Source: Toxonevra muliebris (taxonomy: Eukaryota > Arthropoda > Insecta > Diptera > Pallopteridae). From it: a stretch of 64,000 nt of DNA. Positions 1-12,363 of this stretch are shown piece by piece. Position 1 is the stretch's first letter; each line of letters begins with the position of its first letter. The DNA lies in contig OY829329.1 in assembly GCA_963691655.1 (NCBI GenBank), forward strand, positions 59,595,408 to 59,659,407, in the 5' to 3' direction. The position numbers and the translations under genes are program-made. The notes under the pieces were generated by a model that saw only the letters and a list, made by a program, of their open reading frames with translations, was not told the DNA's origin and made no database searches.

Positions 1-3000
1 AAAAAAATATTTTTCCATTGTTTTAATATTTTGAAAAAATCTCTTACCAAAAAAATTATTTTATTATAATAAATATTTTTGTTTTTTAGCTTCACTTAAG
101 TGTGTGTTTTTAAAAATGTATGTAAATTCATTCAGTAAGTAAATTTAGTTTAAAATAATATAGTCATATAATTTATTTTCTTTTACTCGTACCATTTTTT
201 TTTTTTTTTTTTTTAATATTTAATTTATTTTCTTTCCTTGCTTCTTTCATTCAATATTCAAGTATATAGTGTACTAAATTATAATTCTAAAGAGTTTTAT
301 TTTGTTTTATTTTAGATTTTAATTTCATACTTTGAGAATAAAATGTAAAATTTAAAATGTTTTTCTTTTTACCTTTTGTTTTTTTTTAATAATTTACGCG
401 ATTCGTCCGTCGGTCGACCATAAATATTCAATCAGACTTTAATGTTTAACTAAAGTGCACTACAAAAAAAAGTAATAATAAAAATAAAAAGGAGAAATTT
501 TTAACTTTAAGCGAAAAGAAAAATGAAACTAGGAAATCAGTTGAAAACTGAATTAAAATCAGCTAAAAAGTGAACTGAAATCTTCAGTTTTTCTTTATTA
601 TTTTTATTAATTAAATAATAAAAATTTCTTTTTATTTATTTGTGTGAAACAAAAACAAAAAAGTTTTATATTTTTGCTAGTTGTTTTTGTTTGTTTTTTG
701 AACAATAATTGTTAAAAATTATTTATTTTATTTTAACTGATTCATTCTATGTTGTATTGTTTTTTTATAAATAAATAAATTTTCAGTTAATATAATTATT
801 TTTATTTTCTTTTTTTTTAATAATGCAATCACAGTTTTATTTTTTTAATTCATTATTTTTTTATTTTCTATTTGCTTTTCTCATTTTCATATATTTCACT
901 TTTGCTATTTGTGTTTTTCATCAAAATAACTAGCATTGTCTATTATTCATCAATCTATACACGCTTAAAGTCTTGCTATCTATATTTGAGGGTGAGTAGA
1001 AAAAGCATATGCCTTTCGTTCATAACACCATTGCTTATCGCTTATACTCAAATAACTGGTGCTGCTACACAAATTTGGAGATAGCGACTTTAAGCGGCTA
1101 GACAGATTGACAAATAGAACTTTCGTAATATTAATGATGAGAAGAATTGATTACTTTTGAGGATTGAATATATATTAAAACTTTAGTTAGATCATCAAAG
1201 TATATGATTCATTACAGCCCGACAGATATCGCAACTACCTTCGTTGTTGTCTTCGCACAGTGTTTTGAGCTCAAAAAATCCGTAACTAATTTAATTCATG
1301 GCAGAATAAAGTGGTGAGCCGATTGTTACTAAAACAAACAAACATGACTCCCAGAGTTGGACATCATCATATATATATATTTCGTGTTATTTTAATGAGG
1401 GGGGAATACATTTTAAAATAGAAAAACCATGCAACCATGCCGTTGAGTTTCATATATTGAGAATTCTAAGAGATGATCGTTATCTAACTGGCTTGGCTCT
1501 CCTCTTTATTCCTCCATAATTTAAACTGATTTGATATATCGTTCCTTGTACTTCCTTTAAAATACCAATTTTGCTCTAGTTCCATCCCCGGTTCTTGAAT
1601 CATCTGCAATAGAATAACACTTGATTGTATTTTCTTTGAGTACGTAGGTTATTCTAAATCATTTCTCCTGTTTTTCCCCAGTTCTTTTTGTTCTTCTCTA
1701 TTTTTGAATACCTAATTGAAAATGAGCATTATTCTTTCATATTTTACCCTCTTTCAGAAACTATCTAACTATGGGGATTAAACCCCAATTTTGATTAGAT
1801 TCTTTGATATATGTGCCCATTAGCTTATCAATTCTACTCATCATTAAAAAATATCGAAGGGATTTATTAAACTGCACACAGTATTATGCAATTTGAATAA
1901 CTTTTGTTTACATTAGCAATTTCCTAAATTCTTGATCTACAGTTTACGTGTACAATATAAGTTAGATCAAAATCTTCGACTGAATAAATTTGGCAATTAA
2001 ATCCCTTTAATATTTCTTCTTCTCCTTCTCATTTGTATGGAAATAAAATATTGCAAAATTTTGAATAGGAAAAAAATGAAAAGGAATTATAAATTATAGA
2101 ATTTTTCAGTTGTTTTTTTTTTTTTAATTTTGTTTTAATCAAAAACTCACTACAAAAAACTTCACACCGTTTTCACTTCGCTCTCTCATTTCAAAATTCT
2201 CATTTACTCAAACTGTTTTGTTTTTGTTTTCTTGGACACGCTCTTATTTTATAGCATGCAACTGCACATTTTTTTTTATGAACTCTCTCTTTGCATTTTT
2301 ATGTTGTTGTTTTAAACTCTCATTTCCGTTTTTGCTGCTGTATTTTTGTTTTGCTTTTAATGTTATTACGTATTTTTTTGTTTATATATTACAATAATAT
2401 TTTAAATATTGCACAAAATCCCGAAAAAATGTTTCGTGTTTATGGTTTTTATGCTGCTATTTTATTTTTTTTTTATATTTATTTTATTTTAATAATTCCT
2501 GAGAAGTTCATATTCGTTTGATAATTTAGCTTGTTGTTGTTCTTTTCATTATTTATTTCTGTGTATGTGTGTATTTTTTCAGTTATTTTTGTGGAAAGTT
2601 ATGAAAACATTTTTTACATAAAAAATTTTACAGTCAAAAAGTTGTTTGTTTTTTTTTTTTTTTGCTTTTTATTTATTTTATTTTAAATGCATGTGTATAC
2701 GTCTGTGAGTCTTACATATGCCCTGAGTTTCTTCTTTTACTTCAACTTCGTTTTTATAATAATTTTTCTTCTATGATTTTGTTTTTTGTTTTGTGTATTT
2801 CTTTTTTGGTTTTGTAATTCTATTAATTGGACTTAATTCGTTACATAATTTGTTTTTGTTTTTGCTTTTTCAAAAAAGAAATTACTATTTTGCTTTTTAT
2901 TTTATTAATTTCCAACTTTTTTTTATTATCTTTCTTCTATTCGTATAAATTTCGCATTTTCTTTTTGCAGTTCAGAACATTCTAAAAAAATGGCAATAAT

Positions 3001-4659
3001 AAAGAAAAAAAAAAATGTGTAACTCAAGTGTTTTTGTTTTACTTTATTAATCATATGTGAATTGTTTCAATAAAAAAAAAAATTATAAAAAAAAATGAGC
3101 AAATTTGAGAAAAATAGAAAAATAATTATTTATTAAAAAAAATAGTTTAAAAAATTTAGGAAAATATATTTCATTTGAAAAACCTTTGAAATTTTAAATG
3201 AAAAAAACAAAAAAATATTCCTTATTTTCTTATAATCTAAACATTAATCTCTTTATCAAATTTTTCAATTCTTCTTCTTACTTTTCTTTGCAACGGTCAC
3301 ACTTAATTTTAAATTTTTCATTAATTAATTTCTCCATTTAATATTTATGCCAAAAAATTTGTACAATTATGATTTTCATTTCTTCTTTAATTTAATTTAA
3401 TTTTATGTTTTTGTTTTTTGTTTTTTTTACCTGAAATTTTGTACTCATCAGAATTCCAAAAAGTTTTTTTTTTTGTTCTCTATTACTCGTTCGTTTTTTT
3501 TCAAGACGTGTGACAACGCTGAGTGTTTTTGTTTACAAAAAAAAAAAAAAAAAAAAAAAATTAAAAAAAAATGAAGAAAAAACATAAACTGAAACTCATA
3601 AAAAATTGCATAAAATATTTTTCGTTTTTATAATAATTTGTACTTTAAATGTTCTTTTTACTTTTATTTTTAATTTTATTTAATTCGTACGTACTGACAA
3701 CAACTTGATTTACACATTCATTTTAAGTTTTGTTTGTTCTAAATTTAGTAATTTTTGTTTCTTTTTTTGTTTTATCAATTAGACACGCATATTGTATTAT
3801 AAATTTTAAACATCGAATACGTTTAATTTAAATTTAATATTTCATTTAAAATAATATTGTGTTTTTTTTTTTGTTTTTTGTGTTTTGGGAATTCTTTTGT
3901 TTTTGTTCTGAACTGATTCGAAAAAGTTTTAGGCCTAAAATTTTAATGCATTTTTCAGAAATTGTGTTTTTTTTTTTTGTTGCTTTTATTTTTTATATGT
4001 AGGATTGGGAGAGGATTGGGTTTATGTATACGCTTTTAAACAATATTTAGAAAATAAGTTTTAAAGAAGCTAAATATAAATAAATAACTATAAAATAATA
4101 TTTAAAGTGTACTTCTCATAGACAAATACGTTTCAAATATTTTTAATCATCACTTGCCTAATAAATGCTTACAAATTATGAATTAGATTAGTTAAATCTA
4201 GCAAATTGTCTACTAGATTTTCAGTAAGAAACACTAGTCAAATAAATAGTTCCGCTCAAACTCCACTAAAATTGTTATTTATTAATTTTGCCCATTAAAT
4301 ACTAGCAATTTATTAATTTTTATTAACACGATCACCAAAAAAAAAAAAAACGATAATAATAAAGCCCGATTGTGTATTCATCAGAGATCGATACTGTAAA
4401 TTTGATCTCCTGTATTTGTATAGCTCGATCTCCAGTAAAGATCACTTACTATTTAAATAAAAAGAGTAGTTCACACTCAATTTAAGATCACGCGTCTATA
4501 AAATTAAATTTATTTAGTTTTTAGACTAACATTAGGTCTAGTAAAAATGAAATATGATCAACAATGACTTCATTCATCATAAATTTGTGATCTGTAATAG
4601 AAATATATCTATCATAAACCAGTAAAGATTTTGTTTAGGATTTTTAACTTCTGACATAT
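1..4659. other. AT-rich downstream DNA, no gene seen
   Basis: T-rich on the plus strand with many runs of 10 or more T or A. It lies 15-20 kb downstream of the chinmo stop. Short plus-strand open frames here are poly-Phe/Leu artefacts. A CCCTGAG at 2721-2727 would be a 7-mer miR-125 site on the minus strand if the chinmo 3' UTR reached this far. Nothing else is recognised. Confidence 0.5.
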
Positions 4660-4660
4660 A

Positions 4661-5146
4661 AGCTGCGTTTTATTCGCCACTTGCTTCTAGTTATGTATAA
4701 CTAGCAGCGATAATTGTATGGGAAAACAACAACAAAGCGGCAGAGATAGCACGTATAATTATAACTGTTATGTATACTTAACAAATTGTTTAGCTACATC
4801 AAATTCTATTGTGAACTGCTAATAGCGAAACAAGAAACTAATAGCGAAACAAGAAACTAATAGCGAAACAAGAAGCATGACTGTTTGGCAAAAAACCGAA
4901 AAGGAAAATATTTGAAATGTCTGGCGGTGAAAATAAGTTAAAATCATTGTTAAATATATATATACATAAAGAGTAAAAACTAAAAACAATACCCGCGATT
5001 GACCGCAATGACTGGGATCCATTAAAATGTTTCAGTTCTAGCTGCTGAGCAGTTTCATTGTGAATAACATTATAACGAAAAAGAGACTTAACAACTTGGT
5101 CGTTTTATTCGCACATGTTAAACTGACTGGCGAATAAAACACAGCT
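4661..5146. mobile_element. MITE-like inverted-repeat element (486 bp)
   Basis: Terminal arms 4661-4679 and 5128-5146 are 19-bp inverted repeats with one mismatch (arm core GTTTTATTCGCCA). ATA follows the right arm and ATA precedes the left arm, a possible 3-bp target duplication. The interior is non-coding and holds three tandem copies of a 21-bp unit (4821-4880). The family is not assigned. Confidence 0.55.
4821..4880. repeat. Three tandem copies of a 21-bp unit
   Basis: The unit contains AATAGCGAAACAAGAAACT. Two copies are near perfect and the third diverges at its end (AAGCAT). It lies inside the MITE-like element. Confidence 0.85.
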
Positions 5147-7079
5147 ATAATTAGATTCATAAATTCGGTCTCTAAAAGTATGAAGCAAAGAACTCTTAAG
5201 GGATTAGGAGCACCTTCGTCTTTTCGTTTTTTTTTTGTCTATATAAAGTTTTTAGCTCTATTAAATTAAGGGCGTAATCCGAGGTAAATCCGTACGCTTT
5301 GCTTATCAAACTAACTCCATACTTTTTTCATTTTTTTCGGGTTCTTGTTGGAAGACATAGGATGGCAAAAATCATAATTATGAAATTTTTTAGAATATAT
5401 CACTGAATACATTAAAAAGTAATAAAGGAAAAAGTGAAAACTGCACCATGAACGCCATAAAAAAAAGATTTAGTATTTCCTTTAATACGAAAATAATTAA
5501 ATAGAAGGAGTTTCAGAATGACAGTGGTTATGGTTAATCTGTTTCTAGGCAAATCAGAATCAAATACCTTAAGCAAAAATCAATCAATGAACATCAGAGA
5601 GCCCCCCCACTTGAACTAGTTAAAACCTTATTTTCGATGTGATATTCTTTTTAATATTAGAAACGATTGGTTTTTTTTGATATTTAATTTCGAATGTTCA
5701 GTAACTTTTTATTGAAAAAATTTTCTTTTAGTGTGGAGAAACGATCTTGTTTTTTCTACTAATCAAACAAATCTAAGCTAGAATAATCTTTATGTTGGAA
5801 TAATATTAAATTTTGTTGTTGTGATCGATGCTGATTGTTTACTGAAAAAACTAGAAATAAACAAATAAATAAAGTTGGTTTTTCTGTAGTGATCGAGGAT
5901 CGATCTGGATTTTTTCGCTGATAAAAAATATAAAACTCTTTACTCCAAACTATTTATTAATTTGCAGCATGTTTCATGATTTCAATTTAAGCAAGCTAGC
6001 ATCTTGATACTGTAATAATATTTCATAACGATCGAGATCGATCATTGCCCTTTTTTGGACTGATCACATTATTTACTACTCAAAATGCACAGTTTTTAAT
6101 CCACGAAAAAACTAAAAAAAAATCAAATAAAATGAAAATTATATAAAATTTACAAAACTAAAAAATAAAATGAAAATTATATAAAATTTACAAAAATTAA
6201 AAAGTGATAATAAAATTAAAAAAAGTTTAGTCATATTTTTTTTCGTAATGTTATTTTATTGTTTCATTTATTACATTAAAACTAAAAAAAAAAAAAAAAT
6301 AATATATATAAATCTTTATATAATTCATAAAGGTAAATTGTATGCTTGTAGTTTTTTCTTATTTGTTTTGTTTTTTTAGATATTCAAAATAACTAAATAA
6401 TTTTGGGAGTTTAGCCAATCAATTTTAAAAAACAAACACAAAAAAAAAAAAAAAAAAAATCTAGAAACTGATATATCTTTTCTTTTTATATTATTTAATA
6501 ATAATAATAAATGTATGTATATTGTACAATTGTATTGTGTATGCATAAATGTAATTTGCTTATTTTTATATGTATGTATGTATGTAATTATTATTTCTAT
6601 TTTATTATTATACTATTTAATGTATTTTATTGATATTTGTTTGATATTTATATATATATATATATGCATGTTTTTTGTTTGTTTTTGTTTTGTTTCGTTA
6701 TTTAAAAACTATTGTACCTGAGTGATTTTTGCACATGTGACTAGTTGAGTTTTTAGTTTTATTTTTATATTTTTATCCTTTTTTTATTTATGTTGTTTTA
6801 TTTATTATAAATTTATTTAATTTTTTTGATTTGTTTATTGTGGTGGTTGAGCAAAAAATTATAATAAAAACATAAAGTATCAATTAGAGCCAGGGGAGAA
6901 AATAGAAATTAGATGAAAAATGGATTCTTCCTGTGCTGAAATCAACTTACATATGAAATCGGGGCTATTCACACTTTCCTACTAGTTACAATTAAGCAGT
7001 ACTTATAGTAATTTAAAGAAATATACGCTCAGTTTTTAACTGTATATCAGTATATAGAAAGTAATTTGTCATACTCTAA
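5147..7079. other. AT-rich DNA, no gene seen
   Basis: Contains several GATCGATC-like motifs near 5880 and 6030, a local duplication around ATGAAAATTATATAAAATTTACAAAA (two copies, 6131-6200), long A runs, and a TGTATG microsatellite near 6570. No coding signal. Confidence 0.5.
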
Positions 7080-8480
7080 AAGAATTCTCTAACACTTTAA
7101 TCAATTTAAAATGATCAGATTACGTTTCATTATAATATGATATCATTTACGATTATTTTTGGTTACTTTCACAGTATTTAACAATTAATCATTGTAACTA
7201 ATAAAGTATTTTCTAACTTCCTCTTAGGCTGAAAAAACCTAAGGTCTTGAGACTATAACGTGTTAGAGCTATACACTGGAAGTGTTAGTTTGATGTTGTA
7301 ATCTTAAGTGATTACCAATTACATTTTATTGATTTATCATGTAATTACAACGTCAATATAATAAACTGTTTACTTTTAAATAAATTTTCAAATGCTAAAA
7401 AGTAGTTCACTATTATTTTTTGTTTATTTTAAAATATTTTGTAAGTAATCAACAATGAATTTCACTATTTTATTTCGTACTTTAAAGTATTCATAAAATA
7501 ATCTGAAGCTAATGAATATTTGTTGTTAATCTTTCAATATTTCGAAAATAAACAAGTAATACAGTGAAGAATTTTATTACTCCCGTACTTCAATGTATTT
7601 GTATTGTAATCCGAAGTAAAATAACGAATACGTTTTCTCCTTTTTGCAATATTTTGAGTGTTATCTGGCAATCCAAAAAATAATCCAAATATTTTTCCGT
7701 ACTCAAAAATGTCTTTGTTTCCATTTAACAATATTTTTAAAGTAATTAAATAAGTCATTGAAGTATATCATTACTATTTCATACCCTAACTATTTATATA
7801 GAAATCTGAAGTAAAATATCTATTAATTTTAAGTAATCAAACAATTCATTAAAGTATTTGTTTCATTGAAGTAATTATAAATTATTTGCAATGTACTCTG
7901 AAGTAAATTAACGATTACTTTGTGCTTTGAAAGTAATCATGTAATCAAATGAAGTATTTCATTACTTTTCATACTTCAAAGTATTTACTGATGTAAGTAT
8001 TTACTGATGTAAGTCAGGTAAGTACTTTTTACGTATTCTTCAGTAATTATGAAGTAATCAAGTAACTGAATTAAGGAATTCGCTATGATTTTATACTCTA
8101 AAGTATTGAGGATGTGATTGAGAAAATTAACTTTTACTTTTTGCATATTTTTTAGTAATCTAGTGAAATTTTGCTTAACTATTTCGAACTTTAAAAAAAA
8201 AATACTAACTGTAATTTAAAGGAAATTAACGATTATTTTTTGTATTTCTTCAGTAACTAGAAAATGATTTTGTGGCCCAATGAAGTAGTGCGTAACTATT
8301 CTGTACTTTAAAGTATGTTTTAACATTTCAATACTATTCCGTACTTAATAGATTTTATATTGTAATCTAAATAAATTAGAGCATACATTCAACATAATTT
8401 TCAGCAATTAAAAATAGATCAAGGAACTACTCCTTCAATAAATTTTTCAACTTTTTCAAGTACTTCCAATGTGATCTAAA
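7080..8480. repeat. Degenerate tandem repeat array, about 0.1 kb units
   Basis: Motifs such as TCTGAAGTAAATTAACGATTAC, AGTAATCAAGTAATC and TACTTTAAAGTATTT recur in the same order roughly every 90-200 bp (for example near 7600, 7800, 7890, 8212, 8354 and 8470). Units are strongly diverged. The unit is rich in GTAAT/ATTAC, so each copy is partly self-complementary. A related cluster lies at 10080-10790. Confidence 0.65.
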
Positions 8481-10079
8481 GTAATTGAAAGAGCTGTGTG
8501 CTCCTTAAATTATTCTCCTTTTTTCAGTTTAGAATGAAAAGTTGATTTCAGCACTGACAAGTTCCACTTTGAAATATTGAATTTTTTAACTAAATGGATA
8601 TGGGATATGTGTGCATGGGTGTGGGATTCTATGCAAATAAGTACAAACTTCCTGTGTAGAAAAGAAAAAATAAAATTAATATTATTTTGTGTTTTTTTTT
8701 TTTTTTTGTTTGTTTTTAATTACATACAAATAACATATATTCCTATAAAAAGAAATTAAACAAGAACTAACAAAAATTGTTAACAAAATTAAATTTAATT
8801 TCGTATTTTTCTTATTAATATTATTTATATGTATAGCTATATATACATCTATTTTTATATAGTGTTTTGTACGTGGGAACAAAGAAAAATTACTGTATTT
8901 TAAATAATCACTTAAATTGGGGAAAAAATAAAAATAAAATAAAAATTAAAAACTTAATATTTATTAAAATTTACAACAAAAACAAACTTCGTTTTTCGTT
9001 AACGTTTTTTTTTTTTTTTTAATTTAAATTTAGCATTTACAATTAAATTTTTACAAAAATTCTATAAACTAATACATATAATTTTCTCCATCGTTTTTTA
9101 GGAAACAAAAGCGTTTTTTTTTTTTAATAATTATAAATTAAATAAAAGAAATTAAGGGAAATTAAAACTTTGCGTATTTATTTCAAACACTTTTCAATGT
9201 GTGTTTGTGTGGTTAGTAGTTAGAGGGCGCGGGGGAGTTTAGGAAGTTAGCATTGCAAGTTTTTATATTTCTTCTTTACATTCTACATTATAATTTTCAT
9301 GAAATTTTTCATATTCTTATTTCTTCTTTACGTAAATGCAAAATGGCGACATTTTCTTGTTTATTTAAAATTTCATTTTTCGTTTTATAAAAACATTAAT
9401 TAATTAATTATTTTGTGCATTACTTACGTCAAATTATTTTAGTTTTGTTTGTTGTTTACAAAGAAATTATTTTTCGCCTTAAAATTTTTGGCCGAAATAT
9501 ATATATATATATTTTTTTTTTTTCAGATTTTCTTATATTTTCTTAATTTTGACGAAAAGTTTAGTTTAAATTTTTTTCTTTTTTTTTCATTAGTTTTATT
9601 TAAATATAAATTTTACATTAAAAATTTTGAATTCTAAAATTTAATTTATGCATAATTTTACATTTTACATTATATGTCTAAAATAATATTTATATACTTA
9701 TATATATGTATATATTTACTTTAATAATTTAGAAAATAAAAAAAAACAAAAGAAAAAGTTTGCTCAGTTTTTAACCGAAAAGGTTTTTTGCTTTTACTTC
9801 TTATGGAAATCCTTTGAAAATTTTGAACTATTTAAAGTATCATAATTTTGATAAAGAAAATTAAAGCCGAAAAGTTTTGTGGACATTTGTTAGTTTTTAA
9901 AAAATTTTCTATTGCAACACAATTGCTACAGAGCTGTGAAAATTACTGAGCATCACATTTGCAATTACCGAAGTACTTGCTTGAGAGAAGTAGGCGTTAT
10001 TTATTAGAATTACGAATGCAGTTTAATGATTAGTTTGATAAATTGTAAAAAAAAATCAGAATAATTCATATTTGATTAC
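8481..10079. other. AT-rich DNA, no gene seen
   Basis: Homopolymer tracts, a short TA microsatellite near 9500 and scattered TGTATATA (Pumilio-like on the minus strand, for example near 8841). No reading frame with recognisable residues. Confidence 0.45.
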
Positions 10080-10790
10080 TTAAAATTACAAGCAAAGTAA
10101 TATAGCATTACATTTAAGCACATTACATTGTTTGGGGATTTATGAATTTATTGTGCTTTTTAGAAGCAAATTGCATACAGTGAAATAGCCATGCAGGCCT
10201 TGTAATTTAAAGTAATTATAATTACACGGTGAATATTATTCAAAGTAATTACATTTGTTTGGAGTATATTTTATTGAAAATACGAATCTTACTAGTTTTA
10301 TTGCTTTATCAAGCCGTTTTGTTGTAATCTGAAGTAATTAACAATTACTGTATGCAGTAATTCTCAGTAATTCGAAAATAATCAAAAAATCTAATGTATT
10401 CATGTAGCATTCTGTTGTAATTAACAATAACTAGGAGCACAATTTCCAGGAATTATATAGCAATTACTAATGAAAAAATCTACACTTTTATTGACTTATT
10501 AAGTACTTGTTGTAGCTTTTTCAGTAATTGCAAAGTAATAACGTTATTTAATGTAGCAAATGTTTATTTTTATTGACTTCCCAAGTATTTAATAACCAAT
10601 TACTTTGCGTTCTGTTTTCAGTAATTAAAAAGTAATTATGCGATCTAATGTGGCAAAATACTTTCACTTTCTTCACAAGCATTGAACGTAAGATTTTCAG
10701 AAATTAGAAGGTAATCAAGTAATCAACACTAAATTCTTGTCTACTTCTCGGTGGTTAACAAAAAGTAATTAACAAATTACAACGCAGCTT
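10080..10790. repeat. Second cluster of the GTAATTA-type degenerate repeat
   Basis: Same vocabulary as 7080-8480: AGTAATTAACAATTAC, TTTTCAGTAATT and AAAGTAAT recur about every 90-130 bp (for example 10330, 10430, 10530, 10620, 10760). It is separated from the first cluster by 1.6 kb of unrelated sequence. Confidence 0.65.
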
Positions 10791-12114
10791 ATGCTTACAA
10801 CTCTGTTGGCAAATAATGTTGTGTTGATATTTGAATAAAAATAAAAATTTTTTAAAATTTTCGTATATGCCAAAGTTTATGCGTTTTAGGCGCTATTTTT
10901 AATTTAAGTTTAATATACATACATATGTGTATTTTAGTTTTTCAAATTTAATTTTGCATTAAGACGAATAAATATACAATATATTTATTTATGTTTTTTC
11001 CCATTCATTTAATAATTTCTTTGTATTGTTATTGTAGAGAAAGTTTACTTCTGTTTTTATTTTACTTTCAAATGCGTAATTTTTGTTTTGCTACATTTTT
11101 CTTGATGATTATTTATTAATTTGTTTTTATTATTTTGGTTTATACACATGCATTAATTGTAAGTTTTGTTTTCTAAATATGTAGTAGTTTACAGTTTAAG
11201 TTTTACAATGTATTTAAAAAAATTTTGAGGAATATTTACAAAAACCTATCTAAAAAACTTGCCGTTTTTCACGTGTTTTTTTTTTTTTTTGCTTTTTCTT
11301 CTTTACATATATAGCATAATAATTTTTTATTTTTTTTTGCTTTTTTGTTTTGTTTACCAAAAATTTATTTAATTTCGTTTTTATTTTAATTTACCATAAT
11401 TTTTACATCCAAAAAATCTAAAATTTTGTCTCATCATTAGTATCTTAATATAATTTTGTTTTCTTTAGTTTTATTTTAATTTCTTTTTTCTTTTTGTTGA
11501 ATAATCAAAATATTTAATGTTATGCCTAAAATTGTCGTATATCCAAATATTTTCTCAGTTTTTTTTTGTTGTTTTTTTTTTTTTTTTTGTTGTTGCTTCT
11601 TTCTTAATTTCCTTTATTTTAATATTTGTTTTTTTATTTGCCAAAAGTATTTTTTTTTAATATTATGCATATAAGTATTTTTCTTTTTACAATAAGTTTT
11701 TTGTAAATATTTTTAGCCTAAAAGTGAAAAGTTGAATTGAGTTGAAAAATCTGTGCGTTTTTTTTATTGGGTAAAATGAAATGTTGCTGTTGGAGTGAGT
11801 GTTTGTGTGTTTTTAGTAGGGGTTGGGGAAAAATGTGAGATTGGAGGAGTTTGTAGTATAGCTCCAGAGTATGGTTACTACACCAAAGAATATATAGAAG
11901 TTTCAGCTGAGAGAAAGAGCGCTATGTTCGTATAATCATGTAAATGTATACTTATGAAAAAGAGAGCTTCTTACATATTTGCTCTCTCATTTATACTCTC
12001 ACATTTATATTAACAGCCAATCAAATGCTTGAGCAAGAAAAAAAAAGAGCTCATGACGCTCTTAGCGAAAGATTTCCGTGTTATATTATTTTCTTCTAAT
12101 TATAGCTTTTATTC
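10791..12114. other. AT-rich DNA, no gene seen
   Basis: T-rich with long homopolymers. The 11850-12080 part is less AT-rich and carries several GAGAG/CTCTC motifs. No gene evidence. Confidence 0.45.
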
Positions 12115-12363
12115 TATATCGCACCATGAGAATAGAAGTGCCGTAACTTCCAAAACATAGTTTTGAGATAATCGAATTTCAAACATTGTAATAGTGTGAT
12201 GCTCTATGGGGTGGAAAACTGTTGTTGGCTAAATAGCGCTTAAACGGTAAGAGATGGAAGTTTCGGCAGTGTCCCATTAAAAAGAGCGACTAAAAATACA
12301 TTGAATTCAATCATAACCTGAAAATTGTCATTTACGACACTTCTATTTTCATGATGCGATATA
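12115..12363. mobile_element. Short MITE-like element (249 bp)
   Basis: Arms 12115-12146 and 12332-12363 are 32-bp inverted repeats with about three mismatches (arm starts TATATCGCACCATGAGAATA). Interior non-coding. No clear target duplication beyond a few bases. It is old or partly decayed. Confidence 0.55.
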
